The position numbers and the translations under genes are program-made. Of a stretch of DNA of 64,000 nt, positions 48,124-60,798 are shown in pieces. Every line of letters begins with the position of its first letter. Positions within the stretch are counted from its first letter, which is position 1. This DNA is from Membranipora membranacea (Eukaryota > Bryozoa > Gymnolaemata > Cheilostomatida > Membraniporidae): assembly GCA_914767715.1 (NCBI GenBank), contig OU612074.1, positions 1,257,501-1,321,500 of the forward strand, given 5' to 3'. The notes under the pieces were generated by a model. The model saw only the letters and a program-made list of their open reading frames with translations. It did not search any database and had not been told where the DNA came from.

Positions 48124-51100
48124 TCAATATGCATATCTACTTGGCCTCTTTTCAGTTGAATACTGGCTTACACCCTGTATTTTCCTGCTGCTGATTGTCA
48201 ACTGACATTGGATCAGATAGGGGGAAAAGGCTCGAGGACATATTCTCTTGAACTGCCAGGTCTTAATAAGCCCCTCAGCTTCCTCCCTCAGTAGGGTATG
48301 CAGCTCATGCCCAACGATCACCATAAGAGCGTCATTAACTTTCACTGTCTGAGTTATCAAGATGGCTTCAGTTTTTAACCAAACTGCATTTCCTCTTCTG
48401 ATTTCTTCTCTGAATACCCACATAGCTTTCACCCCATCTATCTGGAACACCGCTGGAATTTCTTTCTGAAAATACATTTATAAACATCTTAATATATTTG
48501 TACATTGCCATTCAAGCTCATACTCACACTCATACAAAACTGAATGTTTTAGATTATAGCAGCATAAATGGAACACCCTATTTATGTAACCTTTATATGG
48601 AAATTTCGGATCATAAGCTGGTGTGTGCATCTTTTGCTTACAAAAGGCATGCCTAGGATTTTAACATTTTCTACCACCAATTTTCTACTCATATGCCACC
48701 AATTTTCATGATCATAAAAGAAACCATCGTGACATAGTATTATTTAGGCCTATTAAATCAAAAACTGACAATGAATTTGCCAGTTAAACTTTCATTGCCT
48801 TATTAAGCTCACTTTCAATTTTCTGTTATTTCCACTCATCAAACCGTTTAATGGTGGCTTATCAAAGCAATAGAAGTTCTTTAGAAATTATGTCACACAT
48901 GTGTAGCGGGAATACCAATAAAATGTGGACATCTGCTAAGAGTTTCATCAGAATTGACACCAATGGTCCAGATCAAAAAACTAGACGGATAGTGAGCTGC
49001 TCTTCTGTAGCATCCAAATGTACTGACAGTGTTTAATTTAGCTATGCATCGAGATAGCAGCGTCGTGTTTGTCCGTCAGTCATTTAGCAGGCAGAAAATT
49101 TGATCTGCTTGCATATCCACGAGATTTGTCCCTCTGACCCTGCAGTGAACAACCATTCCATCCACCCAATGCTTCTCTTGCCATTCAAAAATAGACATGG
49201 TTCGTCAGTGCACTCATGCAATTACCATCAGTCAATAATTTTATTGACAGTCAATCAAAAACTCCTTTCTATCTGGTTACCCAACTAAGCTGACATTCGG
49301 ATACCTCTGAGATATAATTATAAATGTATAAATGTTATTATGAATGTATGTATGTAAGAAGAGTAAATAATGGTACGGGAGAGAATTACCGAAATAAAAT
49401 AATCAAAATAAACAGAGTGTGAATTATATATAAGACCAACCTGCCCTCTGCCAGCATATAAACCTTCATTGGATTTTAAATTCCGCCCATTCAATATTCA
49501 CTTAACAAAAATATCCCTAAATTTATTTCCACATCAAATTTTAAGGTGTTTGCAAAGTTCTAAATGAAAACATATATTAAGGATTTTTAAAAGTTTTTAT
49601 TACCTGATTGATAATTTTACCAGTGTTACTATTCTTAGCCAGAGCGCTAAATTTAAATCTGGGAATATTTTCATCCTGTAGGGTATTAGGGATATGGGTA
49701 GGTGTGAATTGCAAGTTATGAGTACCATCAGTTGGACTCGAATGGCTCTCTGTGGATTCTGTTCTACACATTAGGGAGTTACAGACAGAGATCAATTGCT
49801 TCAGGGTTTCCAACCTTGGGAAACTTGAATCAAACGGAAATGAGCAACATGTTGCAGACTCTAGAGGTACATAGGTACAAAATGATTTGATGCACAGTTT
49901 GTTAATTATCGCTCCACCATGTCCAAGGGACCAGTAATACCGATATCACAGGTAATAAGTTGTATTAAAGATCAAATGTTCTGAAATGCCATACACTTTA
50001 CAAGGTTCAATGCATCATGCTTGTGTTTTACCTACTGTCTCTCGACTTGTGATGACTGCTATGATGTTTTTAAAGTTCACAGTACTAAAATTCCATGGAT
50101 GACCAGATGGCAAAATACCTTCAAATCAAACCCTACCCAAAAACCATTGGTGTTTTTTTCTATTTTTTACATGTCTGACAGCTAGATTGATCAGATGCAA
50201 TCAATTGAATAAAATTCTTGGCAAATCCTTCAATTTTTCATATTCTATGTACCATATTTCATACAAATGCAATGTGCTACAGTGAACAAGTGGATAGCAC
50301 AATGTTGTTCCGGAACGAGAAATGCACTGATTTAGGGAGGACGCTGAACCTGTATCAAACAGCCAATAGTTTCCAGTCCAGAGTATTTATGAACAGTTTA
50401 AGGTTTTAACTCTCAAAATGATTCGGGCACCCCGACCAATCATTGACCGATAGACCAGCGGGTTGAAGGAAACAGGGAGACAGATTAGCATGTTCAGATT
50501 TTGCAATACCGATTTATACAAAAATGTTCAAAGCATGCTATCAATATTATATACACTCATATCATACGAGACAGGACGTGAACGATACTAATCAGAATAA
50601 AAAACTTTTGTGTAAACTTACCTCTCTCATATAATTGTATATAGCTCGCTTTTCTTCTCTCGTAAGGGTTATGTCTCTTTCAATATGGAGGGGCAGTCCT
50701 TCAGATGACAGAAGAGGGGCCTCAACTCTAAGCTGGAAGCGAATAGCTGGTGGCACTGTGTGGAACTGTGAAGGTGGCTTTGGAATAGCAGTTTGCTTTA
50801 GCTGGTCAGTCTGCCTCATAACCTAAAACCAAGTGCCAACCGATGGTTCATAACACAGCATGATGATATTGCTTATGATAATCAGCAACAAACATTGATG
50901 TTAAACAATTATGAAAAATGCAGTTTTTATATTTCGCTTAATCTGGGATGAATACGACTCTACTAACATAACTCAAAGTCGGTCTTTGATAACAATAAAC
51001 TTTCAACACGTTCTCTCAGAAGCTAACTGACCTGAGGTGCAATCTGGTGGTTATTAACCTTGATGTTCTTTAATGTCCTATTGTACCTTTCATAAGGGAA

Positions 51101-54100
51101 GCACCTGTAAATAGAACGTCATAGGCTAATCAGAGATTAATCCTGTAATATTGAAAACGTCGGCGATGACTTATTCATGAATTCACCCCTGAACCTCCAA
51201 CCTCCACATCACCACATTGGAAACACTATGGTTTTGTAGGTAGGCAATAGGAATGAGGCCGGGCCTCGAACCCACCCAAATTTTATAGGTCTTGCAAAGT
51301 ATTACCACCCTTTATTCCTTCACGGCATTAATGTATGGTGGGAGGCAACAACCAAAACCAACCATATTATTGATAAAATATACGGATCAGCCCTAATGTC
51401 TGCAACAAGAGCATTTTGAACTGCCCCACATTAGCTTTAGAGATCATCCTTAACATCCTTCCTCTTGAGATTAAGGCCTCGCAGTTTGCCATTAACAGCT
51501 GGTACAGTCTGATCAGAAACAAGCATAATATAATAATACCCCATGCAAATCACGGAATCAACCAGTAAATCCACTCACCCATCTGATTTCATTTCACAAG
51601 TCAAAAACTGATCTTTCCAAGTGATAAAGTCAGATTTTATACCCAGCAAAAGAGCAGTGGCTTGAGGATGAACTCGCCACTAACAAATATGAAATATGCT
51701 CCTACACTGATGTGTCATCCAATGAATTGGGGTTGGAGTCAAAGCTCTCAAGCACTCAGATTTAGCCCGAGTTACTCGGGTTTTTGGGTTCAACTCAGGG
51801 GATTTTAGAATTTTGCCTCATATTCATCAAAGTTTGGGAATTCCTCTCGGTGTGGCCTAGTTGTATGATTATAAAGAAACAATTTTGTATTGTGATATAC
51901 GAAATACATTAAACAGGATGAATTTTACAGTGATTCTATATTAATGATCTGCTAACAACTCTAAAAAACCAGTATCATTCATGTGTAGAGGCCTAAAATT
52001 ATTGCTCGCTAGGCTTTGGTGACCGGACCCATTGAGGAGGCTAACATAGCTCCAAAACTCTAAGCTGTTTGTGCACAGGGTGTTACACGGCTTTGAAATG
52101 CCATCTGCAACACGGTATCAGCAAAACTCAGGTTTTCGGTCCTCCCAGATTGAGAGCCCTGGTTGGAGTGGGCATATTCTCCAAGGTAAAAGATGAAGAC
52201 GCTTATCTCCAAAACGCAAACCAAAATGTTTCCATTCCACTATCTGATACATCAATTGTTTTTTTCAATCTGAAATGCTTGCAATAGCCACTGCTGCTGT
52301 TATGCTTTTGAAACTTGATTGTAAAAAGCTATTATATCTTATAGCATATCAGCACTACAACCCTTCAAGATCAAGCAATAAGAACCAAGACCAAACTAGA
52401 CTGTATGAAAAGGATAAGCCAACTGGCCTAAACTAACCATCTAGGCCTCCTATGGGTGCCTGGACACACAGGTGTACATGGTAGTCATCTCCATTAGTCC
52501 CGATCATGTCCCTCTTATTCCTTAAAGTCCCATGAAAACCCAAACAAAGCAATGGATGCAAAAACAGGTGCATTCAAAATGGCTCCAAACCCAAAAATGT
52601 AAAGACACTAAAATATTTTTGCTCACCCTAAATATGAAGAGCCTTTCAAAATGACCAAATCTACGCAAACTACTTACCTGACACAATGAACACAATCACA
52701 GGCCGTGCACAGTTCAGGTCTCACCTGACTAAAATAAGATTAGCCCAAATACACATCAAGATTCCAGATCATGTTGACTTTTTTCGTCAGTCATGCAAGG
52801 TTGATAACCATCAGATGCAAGAGAAAACTTGCTTTCCGGGGCCTTTGAGTACCTGTTCCGGTACACTGATAATACAATATTTTTGTGTTATCTCCTACTG
52901 AAGACAAGACAAGATCCCTCCCAACCACTTAGGGTTTTAGCATTCGCTGTGTTGGTACAGATAACGATTCATTAACAGGCCGGTGGGCTAGAGCGGAATA
53001 ACAATAAACATACCAGTTACTCGGTGCTGGACCGAACCGCCTTATTCCATTGGAGAGATGGAGCATCATATGCGAGTTGCAGGTTAATGCAGCAGGCCCA
53101 AACACTCGGCTCATGGCCTCTAGAAATGTCTCGCACAAACCATCTAGCCGCTCCAGTTCAGCTTCAGATACGCATCTAAAGTAAAAATGACTTAGGTTTC
53201 AATGTGTCATGTCCCTTGTTTACAACAAATGAAGACATTGGTATCAAAATTGAGAAAAAGGTTCATCATAATATTGGTATGAAATAATCTCAGCCAAACT
53301 TCAAGTAATGCAGCTGAATTTGTTTGGTATTTTTGCGTGAGAATGAGGAGCTTTCGTGATAAGACACACCTGACAGAGGACAACATACCTAGACATGGCT
53401 ATCTTCATGATTATTTTCAGCTGATAAACCAGGTTAAGCTTGCGGAGGCTGACTGTCCCATGCAATGTGTGAGAGTAGCTTTCATAGAGAGTTTTGAAGT
53501 CCTTAGACGTGAGACTTGAGCCGGACACCAGTCTGCCGATCAGCGGTTGGGGTGCCTACGCGCTAGTGAGGTTAACACTTAGCACCTGCAGATTCGGATC
53601 ACACAATGAGAACAGTCTTTTTGCGACACCTAAGAGTGAGGAATACCCAGCATAAGTACATGAAATATGTTTACAAGCAATCACTGATGGTGTTAGTGTG
53701 AACATAATATCAGGATTTCAACTGTTTTCATTCAAACCCAAGCTAGGCCGCAGACATGCAGTAAGATCTATACAGTTTGTGAAAACTTGGTAGAAACATA
53801 ACTCATATCATGGCGCAAAATTAGTAATTATCAAACTAGACAAAGGTTACCTGAACAGAGATTATGCATTGTATCCACTGCATGGTCATTTACTACTCTG
53901 AAAAGAGAATTATAACACAACATACATAAAAAAATGGGACATTGGAAAAAATTAATATTCAGAGCGGGTGAACATAATCTTATGAGGCCAGTCGTAAATA
54001 AAGTCATGTTGTTTGACTGTCTATCTAAAAATCTGATGCTGAAACTGTTGGTACGGCAATCCCTGGGTAATGTTGAATATGTGAAATGTAATTGGCATTT

Positions 54101-57100
54101 GGTAGGTTTTTATACATCTTGTAGTATGATAGTCCTGAAATGAGCTATATTTGAATAATAATAAATACATAGGTACATACTTGTAACCTGTTGTCTTAGA
54201 AATATTTTCTTGCTCAGTCTTTGTGTGGGCAGCTGATATCTCAGCGGCAACTCTGATGTGGTTCCGATGTGATCTGTCGATGCCGACTTGTTTCTTATCA
54301 ACGAGAAGGTTGGCATCACAGAGTGAACAACCTGCAATTAGTGACAGTTAGTAAGCATTTGGCTGAAAATATTATTGACCTAAGCAAAACCAAAATGAAG
54401 GTAGAAATTTCTTTATACAACATTGAAATGCAATTTATGAATTTCTGTGACCTACACCTGTTTTAAAGCACTAATTCATTGAACAATTGCAAGACTGTAA
54501 GAAATGTTAATGCTCCTTCCTTGGTGATAAAGCCAAGACAAAAGACATCTTACTTTTTCACTTTACGCAAACTGAATCTGACTGAGGAGAACATTAAAAT
54601 TGATAAATTCACATAAATATGCATCAGTTTTACACCTTGTAAAAGTACAGTTATAGTTAGCTAGGTAATAACCTTGTGCCGCACTGTGCCCCATAAGTCC
54701 CATTGCAGCTCTTGTGGCAGGCAAATCAGACACACAGTTGAAGAGACGAACCCTGAAACTCTCTTCACCAATGGTAAACTCTTGAGCTCGGATGAGATCT
54801 TGCACCTTTGAGTATAAAAAAATTGGAAACGGTTATTGTGACTGGTTGGCTAGTTGGTTCATGGATATGAACCTGTTGTGACGAAGAATCCTTTCAATCA
54901 TGTATGTCTATTTAGCGACTTTTGGGGCAAATTATTGATTGCGGTACAGATAATGGGGAATTCCCAATTCTGCAAGAGAGCGAAAATTGGACTTTTTTTA
55001 TATCAGATAGCTGGAATCTGAGATCAGAATAATGTAGGCAATGTACACCTTGTCGGATTTTGAGTAAATTAGTCTCAACTTTTTCTTTGGTAAGGGTGCA
55101 GTTGGTTAAACAAAATGCCTCTTTCGGCCACAGTGGCCAAATTTGCCAAAGTTGTCTTGTCTTATGAGGGAGACTGAGATAGATGATAGAATAAATCGGT
55201 CGGAATACAGGTATATATGGCACCCATCATATTCAGAGTCCCCTGACCAATCTGATTAAGCGTATATTGGTAGTAAATTGTGTTTTAAGGTTTGGATATA
55301 TATCTATTTTGAGTGTATTCTTTCTAATTATTGATTAATTTTTGGATTAAAAAAAAATGAAAATTTTAATCCGCTAATGCACCGAATTCAGGACAGGATG
55401 ACTCGTCAGCAATGTTTCTTCGGTTTAAGTGTTCTCTGAATGGACCATGACCTGTGATAGTATTTACAGCATAATACAGAAGTTGCATCAGGGGCTTTTA
55501 TATTTGACCCTTGATATGTCTAGTAGTGGTTTTAGTTTTTGTACGTTTTTTTGAATGTAACCACTTTTCTTCAAAGGCGCTGTAAGCTAGTTCTTTGAAG
55601 TTTTCTTTTATGACTTTTATAGGGGGATCAGGATCGAGGGTATCAAGCACACCTTCGAGGTAGGCAAGCTCAACACATCGACATTTGCCGAGGTTGAGCA
55701 CGGCTGTTTTAAATTGTGCAAGTGGTGAGATTTGCGAATCAATTCTAGGCCTAGCTATCGCTCAATACCTTGGTTGACAGAATAAAGAGGTGGGCAAATT
55801 TATCTCAATGATTTCCAGTGTCCATTGCTCAATAGGTTAGTAACTTCAAACATGGTGTATTTATTGTTTAAGTGCAAATACACCTATAGAGTTTGATCAG
55901 TGAGCTTTTGTATCGGAACAATGTGTAATATTCCAGTTGCACTAAAGAGCAATTACTCAAAATTACTAGCGAAAATTACTACATAGCAAAGGCTGTTGTA
56001 AACCTCTGGTATTACATTTTAGAAGACATTGCTAGACAACAAGACTAATCAGTAAATGGAAATGTGTTTTGCTTCAGCGTAATGATCAATGAATGATGTG
56101 TTCATGAGTTGTGAACTTTTACTAGCATCCAATAATTCAAGCCTAATCTGTAGGTGGCCAGCGAGCATCTTAATTATAAAACCCCTGAAGAATGATGTGT
56201 GCAGCTTTTTTGACTGTCAGTATTGGATTGAATTCAAGTTATCACAGTCCTAAGTACCTACCATAACTGAGAGAATCTCGTTGAGTTGTCCTTTGGCAGG
56301 CTCAGAAGGTCCTGGTATACAACCTGTGTGAATGCAAAAAGCTGTCAGGATATGGAAAATACTCACGCAGACAATGTCACATGAACAGTTAGTTTTAGTG
56401 AAGAACAGGATCACTCTGCTTACGCATCAATCCTCATGTGGAAGCATTCCGTCATCATGTACACTGGGTGCATATTCAATTTAAAAAAATCATCCCTACG
56501 ATGTGATTAAGTCTTACTAAAGGTTTGCCTTTTGCTCTACCTGTCACACCTGCACATCTTTGCGTAACAGGAGTTTACAGGATTGAGAGTTTACTTGGAA
56601 AACCTGACAAGAAGTGAATCTTACCAATTATGAGAATGTTTTCTTCTTCATATCTCAGGTGTCTCGGCAAATTCAGAATCGACATGTAGATAGCACCAAA
56701 ACTGTAAACACCTCGATTAAAAGGGTTAAACCAATCGATGTTGAATTGTAGTTGGAGGTTAGTATGTCCTGGCTCATTTAACCATGCCATCTGCTCACCT
56801 GAAATACAATTTAAGTTTTAGCTATTGTTTTGAATAAAAAAAACTATAATTGGTTTTACATGGAGTAGGGCCTTATAGCCAAATTCTGAGTAGTCTGATA
56901 TCATTGAACTGTAAAGACTGCTACACCAACAACAGTTCATATGTAAACTCAAGGCTTGATATTCTCTGCCTTTTGATTTACCTCAGCAATATTTGCTCTC
57001 CAATAGAAATCCTAAAAATATTTTTGTAGGCGCACTGCAGCAAAATTAAATAAGTTATCAGGGAGGTGAGTGAGGTGAAGAAAGAGACTTTCTGTAGTTT

Positions 57101-60026
57101 TTTTATAGTCTGAAATTCTAAAATCACACCAGTAGTGTGGCGTGCTAATATTTCACTATCCTTATAGATACCCCAGAGAAGAAAATAAGAAAGACTCTAT
57201 GAGGTAGTCTAAGTTGGTGATACTGCCAGTTTGAATCTTAAGAAACATCTAAATGAATATGGTGATCTGGAATCAAGTCAACATTTTACCTGCATGCCAA
57301 GTTTGGAATATAGGCCAGAGTTGCTCTACTTATTTTGTCAGGGCCTCCCTGTTAAACAGTGTTTAAGCTTTTTAGCTTGCTGTTTCCTGTCTTCAATTTG
57401 GAGCATGGGGGCCAACCTTTTTTTTTTAAAATAGGCCAAATTGTGCACAGAAATATTACTCAAGACTGCATCATCATTTTCAGACATAAAATTGGAGCAG
57501 GAGTAACAATATTGGCACTTCCTATTTTATACAAACTTAAACAGATTTATCCGTAATAAAAATTCAGCTGTACAGAAATGCTGGTTTATCTAATATTCTG
57601 AAGTTTTGTGAAAACATGTTATCTCATGGCTTCTGAGATTTGATTTTGTACATGTCTGTATCCCTGTGTTTTATGTATATGGCAAAGTGCAGGGTGGGTG
57701 AGGGAGAGGTGCTGTTGCAAGGGAGAAATTTTAGCAAATGAATATGAAATGCGAGGCAATGTGAAACATTTTAGCCAAATGCAGGAGCACATGTACCATG
57801 AGAACATTTTGATACAAAGCTACCTTTCTTAGTCAATTGACAGGCTCGAAAAAAATAATGCACAATTAATTCAACTTTTTGACAGACATAAGACCCCAAA
57901 AAGGCCGCACTGGCACAAAGGTCATAGTTTGCCGACAGCTGATTGATTTAATACAGAGTGCCACCAATCCTACACCAAAGAACAGTGATCCTGAAAGCAG
58001 AGGCAGTGCCTACAATATTTCTAAACCACTCCATGGTTTATTCTACCAGCTACAGCTTATTAGAAAGGAACTAGTTATCGTGACAGCAGATTGTCGGACA
58101 AGAATGTTCTTGTGATTTGTTTGTGTATTTGCCAAAACTTCATGGTTTAAAAAAGAAGCAGTTGAAAAACAGTGATTTATATAAAAACTCTGTTCCTATG
58201 CTGCCTCTTGTAAATTAAACACAACAGTAGGTAGTTGTATTCGACTTTCTATTAATCAACATTCAACTTATCACAACAAACTGCTGAATTTTGTACAATT
58301 TTCAAAATCAAATAAAAAACCAAATTTGCCAAATCAAGCTCTTTTGTACTGATCGAGTATCTTCACATTGCAACTCAACAGCTGTTCAAAATTATTCAGA
58401 CCTAACATCATACTGGCAAAGGCGAACTTTGACTATATCAGTGAAGCTACCATGAACCGAAACGCCTCTGTCCAATCTGAAGCTAATGCATGCTTAGTAC
58501 ATTCTTGTCCAATACATTGAGGTACATTATGTCCAGGATGTTTGCCCAGTGAGCCCATCAACTCAACATACATACTGATCAGACAGGTCACTAAACTAGA
58601 GTTTCCATGTATCTCCGATGTTTAGAAAATAAGATACTCACAGTTCATTGAAATTTGGTATACTTGATATGATGTCTGTCAGGGCTCGAGATACTGGCTT
58701 GTAGGCAAACAGTTCGACTCTTGTAGGCTTTGGTGAGTTACACACACTTCCGTCATATCGGATATTCTTACATATCTCTGGAAAGCTGTTAGGATAAACC
58801 TTTTTGCACATCGTGCAAATTGGCATTGTCATAAATCCATCAGATATGTCTACAAACAGGAAAAATAATATTAGCAATTAAGTCATAAACAAGGTATAGC
58901 CAACACAATAAATTGTCTAAAACGAGCTATATCAGGGGAGGAGTAAAAAAAAGTAAGATTCGTGCAGATGGAACAAACATGCCGCAATGTGATAGACACA
59001 AAAAGTAAGGGTTTATGACAGTCATTGCATATGCACGTAAATTAATCTGACTTAGTACATTACGGTACAATTTTTTTTTTTTACTAAAACTTGTCTTCAA
59101 AAGGCCCTTCTAACTCATCAGAAAAGCAAGAAAACCCAACTCATGCTCAGTTGCAATTTCATTATCCTAAAGCAATCCGTTTGTCTGCAAGTGTGCGCCT
59201 ACAGTATTGACAAAAGCTCACCAGCTGCATTCCTTAGGCTTCTAGATGAGACAGGCACACGAGTTTTAGTGACTTCGGTAAAGAGGCGACTTGTTTCTTG
59301 TGTTGCGCGCTCCGACATATTGTGCTGCGAAGAGAGTCGAAGAATCTTTCGAGCCATCTCAGACTGCTCCAACTATAAATCACAAAAGTGAATTGTTGTT
59401 AATGACCTGTATAAGGTATGAGGGACCTTTCATTTTTCTGCCAAACAGGGTGCAATGATTGGACCTAATTAGGTCCCATGGTTCAATTAACATGAGTTAA
59501 ACCTTTCCAATCTTTACCATTTCGTATAAGTAGTCAAATTTCTTTAACAGGTGGATGATACTCTTTAGTTTGGAATTTGTCTCAGCAAACCTCATTGTGT
59601 TCCTGGTTAGCCATTTTTGGTTGCTAATGATTTGTTCTTTTCTAAATTTGCAGTACCTCCGCAAGTTTTCTATATCTGATGAAAACAGAGAAATGCCACA
59701 ATAGAAGAAAAGTGGAAATAGGAAAATTATAATGACAATGGGCAATTACAGCAAAGCTTGGGGATGTCACTAAGCAGCGTCAACAAGAGCTTAGTATTGT
59801 TTGCGGTTATAGTTTTTGATAAAGCACAATGATGTCGCAAACTAAGTGTAAATGATATTATCGCATAAGTCAAAGCATCTGAACATGTTCTATCAAAGAT
59901 AAATATCATAATAAACCTAGACAGAACTATGTATATTCAATATTGAGGCACATAATTCAAAAGATAAGAAGGAAAATATGACTGCGAAAAAAAGTTAGCA
60001 CCTTTTGCCAACTCTCTCGTGGACAT
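48124..60026 (-). CDS. CACTA/EnSpm TNP2-like transposase gene, about 15 exons
   Basis: Exons are 60026-60002 (ATG, or instead 60798-60696), 59675-59518, 59372-59222, 58849-58642, 56798-56625, 56323-56262, 54805-54673, 54331-54181, 53897-53851, about 53555-53389, 53175-53014, 51104-51032, 50822-50622, 49858-49604 and 48465-48124. TNP2 landmarks appear in family order. They are a CxxC finger (ICTMCKKVYP), DWFNPFNRGVYSFGAIYMSI, LNLPRHLRYEEENILIIG, then CIPGPSEP, VSDLPATRAAMGLMGHSAAQ, GCSLC, DTMHNL, LTCNSHMMLHLSNGIRRFGP and WCFPYERYNRTLKN. About 770 residues are visible, within the usual range. Phases match except around exons 58642/56798 and 53851/53555, where a segment is missing. TAG lies directly before exon 53555 and within the alternative 60.7-kb exon. 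It encodes a cut-and-paste transposase or a domesticated derivative. Confidence 0.75.
51235..51330 (-). mobile_element. tRNA-derived SINE, third family
   Basis: On the minus strand GGTTCGAGGCC is a B box, preceded by a tRNA-like stretch with GCCGTGAAGGAATAAAGGGT. It lies in an intron of the TNP2-like gene. Confidence 0.45.
53536..53605 (+). mobile_element. Possible tRNA-like SINE head abutting an exon
   Basis: AGCGGTTGGGGTGCC resembles an A box and AGATTCGGATC a degenerate B box, 50 bp apart. Read on the minus strand the same bases extend TNP2 exon 53555 (PLIGRLVSGSSLT, matching the family IGR block), so exon and SINE readings compete. Confidence 0.3.
57886..58115 (+). CDS. Possible terminal exon antisense to the TNP2-like gene
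   Basis: After TTTTTGACAG a frame runs 76 codons to TGA (KGRTGTKVIVCRQLIDLIQS, then YNISKPLHGLFYQLQLIRKE), with AATAAA at 58311-58316. The composition looks coding. It lies in an intron of the TNP2-like gene on the opposite strand. No upstream plus-strand exon was identified and no family is recognised. Confidence 0.3.
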
Positions 60027-60558
60027 GAAGAGCTTTCCAAATACTTGTGGGGGGAATGGGATGAGTTAGTTGTTAATCTACGCCCAGCCGCAAATATATG
60101 TGTTGATATCTCAGGGGAAGGTTTCATAACATCATGAAAATTCTTTCATGTGGTGTAGACATCGCAAGATAATGATATGGATTTTACTGAATTTAACATT
60201 GACTAATCAAATAACAGCTGCTTCATAAATGCAGGCATTTTACTTGTAGAATGTCTGGTTCAATTTTCAACTTAGATAAAAGGTAAACACAACGTCTTAT
60301 GGTATTGCACTCATTGACTTTAGCATGACCTTGAAATTCAACTTGATGGAAATTACAATTAGCAGTAGGAGTATTTAGACTGGATAGGTACACTGGATGG
60401 ACAACATTGATGATTTTGTACAGAAAACTATAAATCAGTGGCTGTACTGACAGCCAACGGGAACTTGACAAATTCATGCTTCAAGATACCTATACATGAC
60501 CATGTGACTAGAGTGTTTATCTATCACGTGGAATCCCTGTCAAAATCGACACCTGAAC

Positions 60559-60590
60559 CAATGAACTCCCTCGGAAGAGGGAGTTCATTG
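60559..60590. repeat. Perfect 14-bp hairpin with GGAA loop
   Basis: CAATGAACTCCCTC and its exact complement are separated by GGAA. It lies between the two candidate first exons of the TNP2-like gene. Confidence 0.8.
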
Positions 60591-60695
60591 CCTGAACATA
60601 TCTGGCAATGAATTATTGAATTATTATGTTATTATGTTTGTTATTGAATTAGGCCACTGTTTAAAAAAAATTGCAGACTTGGAATATATCATTAC

Positions 60696-60798
60696 CTGTG
60701 TAAAATTGAGCCAAAGACCTCTCTATCTCTTCCTGCTATGTCAGTTGTAGCTGTTTTTCTCTCTCCCTTTGCTGGTCCTTGTGTGAGTGATGTTTATG
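60696..60798 (-). pseudogene. Alternative upstream exon of the TNP2-like gene, with a stop
   Basis: It is bounded by CTGTTAG and a GTAATG donor, ending in phase 1 like the short ATG exon at 60026. The frame reads HKDQQREREKQLQLT, then TAG at 60738-60736, then QEEIERSLAQFYT, which continues smoothly into IENLRRYCKF of the next exon. The heptad-like charge pattern favours a genuine coiled-coil exon carrying one nonsense change. Confidence 0.4.

Noticed and set aside
52686-52760. Minus-strand candidate exon with a GTAAGT donor (GTGTCAG|GTAAGT)
   Set aside because: The translation does not fit the TNP2 order, and exon 53014 joins exon 51104 perfectly without it.
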